From Sabethes cyaneus (lineage: Eukaryota > Arthropoda > Insecta > Diptera > Culicidae), in NCBI RefSeq assembly GCF_943734655.1, contig NC_071354.1, positions 76,731,838-76,795,837 of the forward strand: a stretch of 64,000 nt of DNA. The letters are read 5' to 3'. The notes under the pieces were generated by a model. It was not told the DNA's origin, ran no database searches, and saw only the letters and a program-made list of their open reading frames with translations. The translations under genes were made by a program, and so were the position numbers. Every line of letters begins with the position of its first letter. The stretch's first letter is position 1. Below, piece after piece: positions 12,749 through 23,519 of the stretch.

Positions 12749-13309
12749 CAGACAAAATAAGATGCTTATTGCATAAGATAAAAATAATTGCAAGTTTTTA
12801 AAATAAAAAATCTCAGTTATCGCATTGTTAGTCCGCTTCAAAAGCTCGCAGCCCCTAAGATCGAAGGATTTTAAGGGAATATCCTCCTAGATTCAAAGAA
12901 GCGAAGCAAGCCGGTTTCACGCACAGACTGATATGATTAATAAATAGGTAATATGTAATAGGTAAAAATCAATTTATTGCATTCAATAATTTTCATTTTC
13001 TCTTAGCAAAAAATAGCGCAGATAGAGAAACGAATATTATAACTTCATTGCAAACAAATTAATAAAATTATTATTAATAATAAATTGATTTTATTGGTAG
13101 TAAACAGCCACCCACAGGATTGATGCCAATTTACAATACTTGCTACATGTCCTGACCAACTACCTTCTCATATCGAAATTTGACCTTTTAATAGAAAAAC
13201 CACTGAGTTAAGAGCCTCCTATAAAGTAAGTACTTCATCATAACTCAAGATTCTCTTACGTCTTACTCTGGGTCTTACGTCTTTTGACAAAGCCTCGTAA
13301 TTCCTTCAT
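12749..13309. other. AT-rich spacer, nothing identified
   Basis: No coding or repeat structure that I can support beyond simple A/T runs. Confidence 0.5.
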
Positions 13310-14280
13310 CTAATTCTGTCCATGACAATTAACAGTCTTCACGGAACTCCACGGGCACCCAATGCTCGCCAGATCTCGTTCCACTTTGTCTTGCCACTTG
13401 GCTCGCTGTGCCCCTCTTCGTATTATTTCTTCCAAATTCGATGCGAAAACCGTTTTCAGAGGATAGTTAACCAGCATCCCAACAACATGTTCTGCCCAAT
13501 GCATCCGTCCATCTGAATTCATCCAACCGTTCTGGATACCGAATTCGCCATAGAGTCGCGCGAGTTCGTGGTTCATTCTTCGCCTCCATACAGCATTCTC
13601 ATGCACGCCGCCAAAGATGGTTCTTGGCACCCGCCGTTCGAAAACTCCGAGCGCTCGTTGGTCCTTTTCTAGCAGTGTCCACGTTTCATGCCCGTAGAGG
13701 ATAACCGGACTTATTAGCGTGCTCTTTGCACTTATAACAATGTGCACTTTGTACGGAGGCTCAGATTGTTCACCTGCAAAAGTAGACACAACTTCCGCTA
13801 ATAACACGCCTTTTAATCTCCCGGTTGGTATTGTTGTCTTCTGTTACCAGTGAGCGTCAAATACCTCAAAGTTATCTCCGTCGATTACCACAGTACTGCC
13901 TAAACGGAACCTGTCGCGCTCGGACCCGCCCGCCAGGGTATACTTCGTTTTAGACGTATTTACACACAGCACTCGATCACCTCCATCATAGCCATGATAA
14001 GTCTAGTAAGCTTAGCCGTTTTGTCCAGAACTTTCTATAGCTATCATATGCGGCTATCATCATCATCAATGAACAGGTGATAGGTGGGGATTCGGAATTC
14101 ACGGCACTTCTAGAGGATCTGCCGCCGAGTGAAGATTTGATCCGCTGTAGACAGACCCCCCATCAAGCCGGCCTGATAACTTCCCACGAATCTGTTGGTT
14201 ATTGGAGACAGTCGATGGAAAATTACTTGAGATAGCGGCGTTCAGGATAGTGTTCGCTCAGTAGTTGTCATAATCCAGCT
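13310..14280 (-). mobile_element. RTE-like LINE relic, minus strand
   Basis: An open frame at 13,310-13,807 reads VILYGHETWTLLEKDQRAL, RRMNHELARLYGEFGIQ and RRGAQRAKWQDKVERDL, the C-terminal hallmark blocks of the RTE-like family. More decayed upstream sequence, including reverse-transcriptase remnants, continues to about 14,280. It lies head to head or abutting with the plus-strand relic that starts near 14,297. Confidence 0.85.
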
Positions 14281-14492
14281 TATCACCTGACGGGGAATGC
14301 CATTAAGGAACAAGAGATTTAGAGGTATGGAACGTGCTTGGAAAAACAATCTAACAATTGCTATTAGGTAGAATTTGGACAAGAGCGGTATGAGTTGACC
14401 ACGAGTTAGAAAAGTGTAAGAAAAAGCGGCAGAAGCAGGACATAGCTCGTGAAGAGCAATAATAACTATTCCGGGCTAATGAGATGCACAAC

Positions 14493-15043
14493 CAGTGTTT
14501 ATAAAACTCATATTGCAATGCCCCTGAATTGATGCAATATACTGTTCATTCTTTGCTGTTTCTAGTACAGATGAAATGAATTCAGCATTGCCAACCTGAA
14601 ACGAATGATTCGAGCGAATCACTTGCGTTCGTGTTTCTGTTGTTCTCTACATTCATTCATTCTCGACAATAGTGAACGAAATTTTAAACTGTCGACAACG
14701 GCATTCGAAATTACAATAAACGTAAACATTACTCCGAAGTTTTAATTAATTTCAGGTTTTCGTTGATTTTAAAAAGCAGGCAGCTTAAAAAACTAAAATT
14801 TGAGATCTAAAATATGAGTCAAGAGCAAGAAAATCGACTGACAGGTTAGTGGTTAGTCGATCAATTATTCAGTACTGCAATTCATAAATAAATTAAAAAC
14901 TGAGAAATACAAACACTGTCAGTAGTTCAGCAGTCATGTTCATGGGCACAGAGATAAAAGAATACTACCATGGGTAAAACTGCATGCACTAAATGCGTTC
15001 TATATTCGCCTTTATGCAGGACTATCAATTTTTTCGAGCACTG
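14493..15043. mobile_element. Non-autonomous hAT element inside the LINE relic
   Basis: The 551-bp insert starts CAGTGTTTATAAAA and ends …TTTTTCGAGCACTG, short inverted repeats of hAT type. The flanks are TGCACAAC (14,485-14,492) and CGCACAAC (15,044-15,051), an 8-bp target duplication with one mismatch. It interrupts the LINE exactly between GCTAATGAGA… and …TTCTATGAG. It contains an ATG-led stub (MSQEQENRLTG) followed by GTTAGT, possibly the first exon of the ancestral transposase. Confidence 0.8.
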
Positions 15044-15438
15044 CGCACAACTTCTATGAGAAGGTGAACCAATCTCGTGAAGACTCCGCGCTGAAGCATG
15101 ATATGTGTAGGAACGAGGAGGGAAATCTCGTCACAAACGAGCAACGACATGGTCGACAGGTGAAAGCAGTTCTTCGGTGGGCAACTCAATGACGACATAA
15201 CAAAAGGAGATGATCGGTCAGCAGAATAAAAGAGCTGCCGGAAAGGACCAACTCCCGGTAGAATTCTACAAAAATGGCAAAGCCTTTTTTGTGGTTTGTC
15301 TCATCTATAAAAAAAAGCGATCGGCTCGATTACTATAATTACTACGGCATTACGCTAATTAACGCCGCCTACAACGTGCTCTCCCAGATTTCGTTACGTC
15401 GTCTATCCCCTATAGCAATAAAATTAGTAAGACAGTAT

Positions 15439-15532
15439 CCCAGGCAACACAATTTTGATGCTTCTAATTGTGAATCAATAATAACCAGAATTAGTCATAT
15501 AATCAGTTGCTATAATAACTGTGTTAGTAGGG
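15439..15532. mobile_element. 94-bp palindromic MITE (CCC…GGG class)
   Basis: It interrupts the LINE codons for QY|QADF. The ends are CCCAGGCAACACA and …TGTGTTAGTAGGG. An AT dinucleotide on both sides fits a 2-bp duplication. It shares its terminal design and inner TAGTCATA motif with the copies at 48,067 and 50,012. Confidence 0.75.
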
Positions 15533-16047
15533 ATCAGGCGGACTTTATGGGAGCCCTTGCTACTACGGATCAAATTTTCACTCTCCGTCAAATCATCCAG
15601 AAGTGTGAGGAGTGCAACGTGTCCACGCGTTATATTATCGTGGTTTTCAAAACAGCGTACGATACGGTCGAGCGCAAACAGCTGTGGCAGATAATGCAAA
15701 GAACGGTTTCCCGGACAAACTGACGCAGCTGATCAAAGCTACCTTAGAGCAGGTGATGCTACATGCGTGTTTCTAAGGCACTCTCGAGTCCTTTCGAATT
15801 GCGTAGAGAATTGTGGCAAGGGGATGTACTGTCCCGTCTGTTGTTTAACAATACTAGAAACTTTGGGACTGCCACCAGACTAAAAACGAAAGCTGGAGGA
15901 TTGGGTGACGAATCAATGCTTTAAAAATATGAAAAATATGGTGGGAAGAGACTATACATAAAACAACGTTCGCCTCCCACAGACAGTGACTATATTGATA
16001 GCGATGGAATGGAAGTGGTTGATGAGTTCATGTATTTGGGATCTCTG

Positions 16048-16281
16048 CACTCAAAAAAATCAGCACGTCAAGTTTACGTGAAAACATACGTAATTCTCAT
16101 CCATCACACTTTTCATGTAACATTCACGTGAATTGTTGGTAACTCGCGCTCATAGTTTATGTGCGATCCCGGTAAATTTTATCAATTTTCCCATTAACTA
16201 GTACATGAGGTTCACGTAAGTTGCTGTACAAAAGTTTACATGCTTTTTCACGTGGATGCGACGTGTCGATTTTTTTAAGTG
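16048..16281. mobile_element. Tc1/mariner-type MITE, CACTCAAA family, copy 1
   Basis: It splits the LINE motif between YLGSL and VTVDNN with no loss of bases. The ends are CACTCAAAAAAAT and ATTTTTTTAAGTG, with TG duplicated. Inner ACGTGAA motifs recur in both orientations. Same family as 54,951-55,188 by ends, length (234 versus 238 bp) and inner motifs. Confidence 0.85.
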
Positions 16282-16835
16282 TGGTCACCGTCGACAATAA
16301 TACGAGTGAAGAGATTCAGCAACGCGTTGAAGCAGGAAGCCGGACCTACTTTTTCCTCCGCAAGACGTTTCGATTAAGGAACATACACTGGCGCACAAAA
16401 CAAACGCTGTACAACACGCAAATCAGACCGGTTGTTCCTTTATGGTCTTATGGTATTTGTTGTGTTTTGAAAAGATGTTGCGGGCTATTTTCAGTGGCAT
16501 TCAAACAAAAGCAAAAATAAGCGCTACCCTATGAACCAAGACCTGTAGGCACTACTTGGAGATATTCCCATCGTGGGCTTGGCAAAAGTTATGACACTAC
16601 GATGAGCTGGCCATGTCGAAACTATACCGGACGACTATGCTGTGAAAATCTGTGCTCTTCAACCGCCGCCCGCCACCAACACCAATTGAAGAGAACACCA
16701 ATATGCTAGATGGTTCGAGCAAGTTGAAGCCGTTTCCAGATACTCAAAGAATAACCGACGAGTAGCCCAAGACCGGATATAATAGAGAAAAGTTCTTGAT
16801 ATAGCCCGAGCCACCTCGGCTCTAAGCTGTCAGAG

Positions 16836-17886
16836 GACGAGGCATATTATATATCGACCTGCAGTATTCAACTATGTCTGTTTCTGCGCTGTTATAGACA
16901 TCATAACGCTACACGATTAACGAAGCCATAGCCAAGGTGAATGTTCCCGACTTTTATGCGGAGAATATAGTACATTTTGATGCGTTAATCGTTTTCAGAC
17001 ACGTCCCATAGAGACCCGAGAAGTCTGTTTCGTTGTTGTCCGAATCCGTCGCATGCGGTGATCTAGTGTGCTATACGTGATGTATGGATTCGTGCAGTTC
17101 TAGAAGCATCGATAATCGTTCAATTTTTTATTAAATTGCAACGAAACTAAAAGAAATATGTGATTTTTTAAGAGAAACTTTATAAAAACGCCTTGAGAAA
17201 CACTTTTTTTTTTGCTTTTTGCATAAAAATAGTTAGTAAATTTCATTAACGTTTAATGGCAATTTCCAGTATAAAATTTTCTCAGCGCTTGAATGAAAGT
17301 AACCGAATTGAGCTAGCTATCATACTTTTTATACCAGAGCTCATTTAAGGCAAGCAAAACCGAAAACTAAAAATGTTTAATAAACTCTGTAACAATTGAG
17401 ATTTAACCATATGCGTAGAATTATTTTTTCGTCAAGTGTGGTCCGCTATCACCCCCTGAAATATTTGCACCAAGCTACCTAACACCCTGTATAAACTTAT
17501 TATTAATTGCGAATTTGGCACTTGGACGGTCAAGTTAAATTTCTTAAAGGCCCAAAATTAATTGTACCAATGCTTAAATTTCACATAAATTTCTAATAGA
17601 ATAAGATTTTGAGTAGTACTATCAGTTCTTATCTATCCAAAACACAGAGATGAGAATCATTCATAACATGGATTTAACGTGAATGAGCTACAATTATGAA
17701 GAAACTGGTATAGGATTAAGTCTTGATATTTCAAACTATCACTAAGTAAATTTCCCGGTATTCAGGAATTAGCCCAGTTTACCTACATCCGCAAAACAAA
17801 AAGGGACTTCTAGTACCAGTTGTTTATGAACATAAACTTATAATCGAGATCCCAACTGATAAGCATTTTACCGCCCAGAAAACCAC
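16836..17886. other. AT-rich upstream region of chitin-binding gene 4
   Basis: No gene or clear repeat found. Promoter elements of the following gene probably lie at the right end; a TATATCT at 17,887 is only weakly TATA-like. Confidence 0.4.
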
Positions 17887-17962
17887 TATATCTAGATTGG
17901 TTCACACGAGCAACCTTCAGTTGTTCTTGCACTTAATTGCCCGACAGCCTCCAGGAAAAGCA

Positions 17963-18984
17963 ATGGCGATCCGTTTCTATTTCGCTACATTGGTAATTTT
18001 AGCGGTTTGTTTGCTACAGACAACCCTGGCAAGTGCTGATCCGGCCCATAAACGGAGACTCGTACGATCGGTGGGTCCTGGCCCCAGAAACGCCAGATGT
18101 GAAGATGGCAAACGGCTAGGTTGTGCCGACTGTTCCTCAGTACAGGTGCGATTCAATACGTTTGTATTATTCTGAGTATACCTCAAATTCAAAAATATTT
18201 TTCACAGGTATGTGGCTGGGATGGTAATCCAATCGAATCTTCGAAATATCGCTGCGATTCAGTCGATCGCTCGAAACCATACTGTTCGGGAAACACGGGA
18301 GTTTGCGTCGAGAAACCGGCTGCTGATTGCATTAAACCCAGTAACTTGTGTCCAGAACCTGGAATTTTTCCTCGTGAGTAGCATGTTGTGATTTTAACTA
18401 AATTAATCATCAAATTTTATTTCACAATAGAACCCACCAACTGTCGCGAATACATATTTTGCGATAACGAGAAAAAGTCCTACGTAGCATCATGCGCCGC
18501 CAACGAAGTTTACAGCCATACGAATCAGGACTGCGTTCGGACTTCACTAGCTAATCCTTGCTTCCAGCTAAACTGTGGGGCTCCCGCTTCGCAAAACCAA
18601 TGGTACGCTTACACGCCAAATGCTACACTGTACGTGTTCTGCTCCAGTGAGGCCGGCCCAATGACGTTCAAGTGTAGTGGTCAACATTCAGCTTTCAATG
18701 CCAACTTGAAACGTTGCGACTTCCGCTGTCCGGATACTGGTCGGTATGCTATACCGGATGAACCCGCTGACAGTAGACGTTACTATCAATGTGTTGCTGG
18801 TCCTGGTAACGTGGTGAGTTTTCGACAAAAAAGCGTTATATTACCCGTGATACCAATAGTTGTTCTATTTCAGTTATCCTATAATGTCCAAGAATGTCCA
18901 GTCCCTCTTATTTTCGATGCGGAAAATAGGCGATGTGCTCCTCCCCAGCAGCAGCAGGAGCAGCAGCCCCCCGTTACAGGATAA
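17963..18984 (+). CDS. Secreted chitin-binding (CBM14/peritrophin-like) protein, gene 4
   Basis: Four exons: 17,963-18,145, 18,208-18,373, 18,431-18,813 and 18,874-18,984, 280 aa, all GT-AG and in phase. Signal peptide MAIRFYFATLVILAVCLLQ, then a basic KRRLVRS stretch and a Cys-rich segment (GCADCSSVQVC). A CBM14 domain follows (CPEPGIFPQPTNC, EYIFC, two further Cys). Next are CFQLNCGAP…LYVFCSSEAGPMTFKC and a YYQC repeat, then a Gln/Pro-rich tail (QQQQEQQPPVTG). The intron after IFP matches genes 1 and 2; the other two introns are unique. AATAAA at 19,062. More diverged than genes 1-3, so an older duplicate. Predicted extracellular chitin binder. Confidence 0.87.
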
Positions 18985-19167
18985 TGGTCCATCTAATGGA
19001 CGTTACAGAATATGGTTATCAGCAGAGTAAAATTATTTGTCTTGGACTATGCACAATGAATAATAAAACCAACTAATATTTCATCTCAACATGCAAATTT
19101 AATGATTTATTAGTCACTTCATACAAATGTATTACGATATCACTAAATTTAGATTATATTTAACAAG

Positions 19168-19250
19168 TCTGTAGGAAATTTTGTGTGTACCGAAATTTAG
19201 TAAAATCGTACGAAATCTACCTTATATTTTATGGTAGATCACCATTAACC
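19168..19250. repeat. Half copy of the 12,560 hAT MITE
   Basis: GTGTACCGAAATT, AATCGTACGAAAT and TTATGGTAGATCACCATT match the left half of the MITE at 12,560-12,740 in order. The right half is missing. Confidence 0.65.
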
Positions 19251-19627
19251 CTCTAATAACGGCAACAGCATAAAAACGATGCGATCAAGCTAATGACACA
19301 GATAAACAGACGAGACACTCGCATTGATTCCATCGTCAATCCAAAAACCACTTGTTTTCCAAAAAATCATGTTTCGCAACATGGCCACACCGCAACACTC
19401 GAGTGTTGCTTCGATTTTTCAGTATCAAACCCGTACATATGTAAAAGCCCTACAGTATAAAACCCTACAAATATAAGTTGCAACAAGCATAACAGAAGGT
19501 GCTAGTGTGCAAGAAAAATGTGTAGGACGATGGTTTTTAAAAGATTTTATGTAGTATTCTTCTATGTGTCATGTCAGTTCGTTAGCACTGGATTATACTT
19601 TATGAAAGCACCCTAAAAAAGAACATG

Positions 19628-19715
19628 CATTAGATTTGGATTGCACTTGTATTGGATTTGGATTCGATTTGGATTGGATTTAAAATGGATTGGGAATGGA
19701 TTGAAATTGGATTTG
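19628..19715. repeat. Degenerate TTGGAT hexamer repeat
   Basis: About 14 imperfect GGATT(T/G)-type units in tandem. Low-complexity tract, no function implied. Confidence 0.7.
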
Positions 19716-20099
19716 TAATTTCTAGTAATATAGATAAGACACAAATAGTTTACTAAAAGTAATAACCTAAAGCCAAGCATTCAGCAGTTTATCCATGGTC
19801 GTAGTTAAAAAATGGGTTGCTCAATTTGGTAAAAATGGGTTATATTTTAGTTGTGACACTTTGCCCATTTCGTACCACTTTCCTAGCAGATGAAAGAATA
19901 GGTTGTGCTGTTAGCGTAAATTTTACGAAATATTTACAGCTGCCACGACATACTAATTTTCCACCCAAGATCAAGTAAGTTCATTTGGGGCGAAGAGGTT
20001 GGGTTGTACAAGTGTGATTGCATAGATTCCTCAAGACCTTTCTGTTCCGGAAATAGTGTGTTTGTAAACGCTACGCAGATGGAAATTGCATCCAACATA

Positions 20100-20190
20100 C
20101 CCGAGCAACAATTTGGGCTTTATTACACTCTTATGATGGCTTTTATGACCACAATAAGAACACAATAAAACTCATACTGTTGCTTGGATT
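20100..20190. mobile_element. About 90-bp palindromic MITE
   Basis: CCCGAGCAACAATTTGGG at the left pairs with …CATACTGTTGCTTGGAT at the right, and the inner TTTATTAC pairs with CAATAAAA. A right-half copy sits at about 45,440-45,477, sharing CAATAAAACTCG and TGTTGCTTGGATT. Confidence 0.65.
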
Positions 20191-20574
20191 CTGAGATTCT
20201 GAAATAAAGATAAACAACAAAATAATTGCTATAATTTTACTAACAACACTCTTTTCAGATAGATGGGTCTTTACCAATATCTGGGAAACACAGGGCCTGG
20301 GGGAAAAGTTGGGCTCGAATCCTGTTAGAATTGGCTCCCATTATAACTTGGTTCAATCCACGGATCCTCCAGCATAGGCAAAGAGGAACGTTATACAAAC
20401 TTAATAAGCGATGCTTCAATAAGCATTCCTTACCTAATTTTCCGCTCTTTCACTTTATGCCATCATCTTTTCCCTACCTTATTCCATTCTGTTTGGATCC
20501 TGTCATCATCTATATTTCGTTACCTTCTTTTACCGTCTATTGGAAAAGATTACCGTTGAAAAAAATCCATCGTT

Positions 20575-20800
20575 GATGTCGATAATGGCCGATAGCAATA
20601 AAAATTCGAGAACGTAGGTGAAAGTGGATCGGACACATCTTGAGGAAAGGAGTGAATGAAAGCGGCAGAGAAGCGATCAACTGAAATCTGCAAGGTCAAC
20701 GAAATAGTGGCAGCCCCAGCTGTCATGCAGGTCGCAGAAGAGGAAAAAGGCATACTGGGAACACAACTTACAAGATGAGGAAATGCTGAAGGAGAAACAG
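20575..20800 (+). mobile_element. C-terminal fragment of a LINE
   Basis: Plus-strand pieces read WIGHILRKGVNESGREAINW followed by NLQGQRNSGSP, which matches the (R)W-GH-LR…ALDWNPQGKRRRGRP block at the end of several insect LINE ORFs. Short and frameshifted. A different family from the RTE-like relics here. Confidence 0.6.
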
Positions 20801-20959
20801 ATACAAATGAGAAAGAGTCGATAGAAAAGTGGTGCCAAATTATTCGGCAGACGACCGAAAGTATCAGTAAAGCTTGTTCAATTCCGAATTCTAACCAAGA
20901 AGTCCTGAAGACTGACCCATCTTCAGCAGCGGTTTCAAGCAGTGTTGCGAAGCCCACAC

Positions 20960-22005
20960 TCGAGTGATCTAATTTTCTCCCACACGCGTACTTATTCTAA
21001 CGAACGGCATAAGTGACCCTTTCTGACTCTCGCTCATATTTATTCATGAATTGCGACGAGTTTTTGCGAGTATGTGTTTAGCTAACAGCTACGGTCTTCG
21101 CTCTCGTTCTTCGTTGCAGCCCGAGCTGCTGATGCCGATTACTCGCGACGACTCCCACCCGTGACTAGAATCGGGGGCGAAGATGAAGAAGAAAAGAAAT
21201 AGTAAAGCAAAACCTGTATCCCAGTGTGCTACTATGCCTCACGGGCAGCTGATTTCTCAGGAGTTTGACTCGCGAATTAGCTATGCAGGAAGACAATGTG
21301 AGGATGTGCGTGGGCGAGTGTGTAGGAAGCAGAATGTCTGCAGACAGCAACGGTGGCTGTTTGTTTTACGCTTACGAGTGCGCGTGCGAGTGGACAATGT
21401 TGACTTCTCGCTTGATTTGCAACATTGGTTTCAAGTAGTCGATGATCGCCAAGTAGAGCATGGATGCAAAAAAAAACGTCATCCAGATTCAAAGGTGACT
21501 ACGTGGCAGAGCTCTAGAGACAGGTAAGCGTCGTTAGTTTCTGTCGTTGGGGGTACTGCCTGTCACTTGTGGTCCATCCGGTAATCGATAAGATTCACCA
21601 GATGATGCCGTCTAGCCATGACGGACTAGACAGCTTGATAAATTTTTGACATTTCGGTACGGAATCTCTTTGACCATTTCTGAACAGGTTAACAGATACC
21701 ACCATTCGAATCGGAACCAATTAGTTACTTTACCGGGTTCCCGTAGTTCTCACAAGCTCACAAGCTAGTTACACAAGCGAAAACTGATAGAGACGGAATC
21801 GTCGTATATCCGCTGTTGGAAGACCCCATAGCTGATAAAACTGCTGTCTCGATACCCACGAAAACATTCGCTCGTCAGTAGACATAGTAACATCTTTTGA
21901 GCTACTACGTTCTGTCATCCTAGCACTCTCGAGGGACTTTAACCATCAACTCCGACAATTCAACTTTTGAATTTAAAACTGCTCGAAATTATTATTTTTG
22001 TAACC
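20960..22005. other. Unassigned region with a 114-codon open frame
   Basis: An open frame at 21,183-21,527 (+) begins MKKKRNSKAKPVSQ and is basic and Cys/Arg-rich, without a recognisable domain, signal peptide or partner. It may be chance or old transposon sequence. Nothing else supported. Confidence 0.3.
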
Positions 22006-22007
22006 TC

Positions 22008-22063
22008 GTTACGGCAGCATGGCTCGACCATGTTGAAAGTGATTTGCAACTTCTCCAAAAAGT
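22008..22063 (+). mobile_element. Small fragment of the RTE-like LINE C-terminus
   Basis: AAWLDHVESDLQLLQK resembles the terminal RARWIDQVEGDL block of the RTE-like elements. It lies directly against the mariner relic that follows. Too short to be certain. Confidence 0.4.
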
Positions 22064-22280
22064 TTACAAAGATGCTTTTCTAAGTGAAACAACGTGCCGT
22101 GATTGGTTATGTCGTTTCAAAGACACCCGTCCGCCTAAAGAGAAGCCAGACACCTTCCAAGACGCTGAATTGGAGCCATTGCTCAATGGAAGTCCACGCT
22201 GAATGCAAGAAAAGCTTGCTCCAGCATTAGAGGTTGTCCGCCAAGACATTTCCAAGCGATTGCATGCGTTGGGATGATAG
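22064..22280 (+). mobile_element. mariner transposase N-terminal relic
   Basis: The frame reads VYKDAFLSETTCRDWLCRFK, then PPKEKPDTFQDAELEPLL, a TGA, and LAPALEVVRQDISKRLHALG with MI. This is the helix-turn-helix region of mariner transposases (SE-TCR-WF-RFK, FED-ELEALL, QEELAE-LGV-QQ-VS-RL-A-G). The catalytic D,D34D core is absent. Confidence 0.8.
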
Positions 22281-22594
22281 AAAATTTAGATGATTTAGTG
22301 CGAAGTCTATTCTTGTCCTCGTGTAACATCAAATCTATCGCTAAGATTCTGTCAGCAATTAGAAATAACAATTTAAATGAAATATTCTGAAATCAATGGT
22401 TGGAGAATACGCATATAATTCAAATTTTAAAGTAATATTTAAGAGAAAATTTCCTTTATTACGAAAAGTTGCAACTACGTTTTAGTCAAGGAATAAAAAC
22501 AATTCTCCCTATGAAATTTGTCCTCAACAAAAGATGTTCTCAAACGTGAAAGAGCGGCAAATTTTCAACACTAAATTAAACATCAAATCAGCGA

Positions 22595-23283
22595 TTAATC
22601 TGATCGTTTCATTTCTACTGTAACGTATTTTCTCTTCCACGAATTATGCATCTCCGTTGTGCTATCGAAAGTAGCTTGCCCAACGTTTCCGTTCAAACTT
22701 CCGGTTGTACCACTAACAATGTCGATTGTTTCTGCACTATTGAACTCAGCACTATTTTCCCCATCGCCATCCATTACATCCTGCAGTGCTCTATCGACAG
22801 CAGTCAGCAGTGCATCCGTTGTAGTATTCAAGCGGTTCCTTTCGCCAGCAGCTGTGAGCGGATTCACCGCACCGAGGGAAACGCGTGGTGCTTTGTTTGC
22901 TCCGTTGCCTCCGATCCAATCGAAAATTGATGGATTGTTGTTTCCGGAATTACTAATCACATTCACCAGCCGGTTGTGGCTATTTTCGGCGGGCAGATTG
23001 ATTGTGATATCACTTCCGTTCGCCACAAGCACTACGATTGCAGCAGAATTCGCAAATCGAATCAGCTGAAAATAACGGAAAACACATTGCAGGATGATTG
23101 TTTTTTGTTTGTTTTGATCAAAGTAAAATGCGCGCAAGGAATATAACGGAGGAGAAGTGATTCGTAAACTAGTGAAATGATAGATTTCAAAGCACTATAG
23201 ATTGATTGTAAAATTTTGTGCAATTTTCCTCTACATACCAAAACCGGTGCTATCAATGCGAGTACGCTAAAAGTAGTATTCAT
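22595..23283 (-). CDS. Small secreted protein, family not recognised
   Basis: Two exons on the minus strand, 23,239-23,283 and 22,595-23,065 (donor GTTTTG|GTATGT, acceptor TTATTTTCAG|CT), 171 aa. The hydrophobic start MNTTFSVLALIAPVLLIRF extended by ANSAAIVVLVA looks like a signal peptide crossing the intron. The rest is polar, with Asn, Ser and Gly, no cysteines in the mature part, several N-glycosylation sequons (NGS, NTT) and a helical-looking TTDALLTAVDRALQDVM. The end is basic (WKRKYVTVEMKRSD). A TATA box lies upstream at 23,506 and a possible AATAAA at 22,455-22,460. I do not recognise the family; a secreted, perhaps fast-evolving mosquito protein is the best guess. Confidence 0.7.
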
Positions 23284-23505
23284 CTCGATATTTCTTGAAT
23301 AAGGCAGCGGTTATCGACACTGACCTTGAAGCTGCTTCTGTTGTTCCTAACCTAAACTCACGGCGTATTACCGTCGCTTACTTTCTCCATGCAACCCCCT
23401 ACGCGTTATCGGTGGATGCTGACTAGGACAATCCCGTTTAATTTATTTCAAACGGAGACATCCCCTACAAGGTAAATGTGTGGCAACGTTCGTTTGAGAA
23501 GATGA

Positions 23506-23513
23506 CTTTTATA
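23506..23513 (-). promoter_or_regulatory. TATA box of the small secreted-protein gene
   Basis: TATAAAAG on the minus strand, 220 bp upstream of the ATG. It leaves a 5' UTR of roughly 190 nt, longer than in the chitin-binding genes. Confidence 0.5.
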
Positions 23514-23519
23514 GTTCAG

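Larger units (their letters stand above)
14297..16835 (+). mobile_element. RTE-like LINE relic hosting three nested insertions
   Basis: Segments 14,297-14,492, 15,052-15,438, 15,535-16,047 and 16,284-16,835 align in order with the LINE at 34,562-37,373. They include the linker (NFYEKVNQSREDSA), the RT fingers (ITLINAAYNVLSQISLRRLS), ADFMGALATTDQIFTLRQII, and the C-terminal YLGSL / VTVDNNTSEEIQQRV. Each gap is an inserted DNA element listed separately. Stops and frameshifts show it is dead. Confidence 0.85.

Noticed and set aside
20550..20957. 135-codon minus-strand frame
   Set aside because: The plus strand here carries a LINE C-terminal fragment, so this is antisense.
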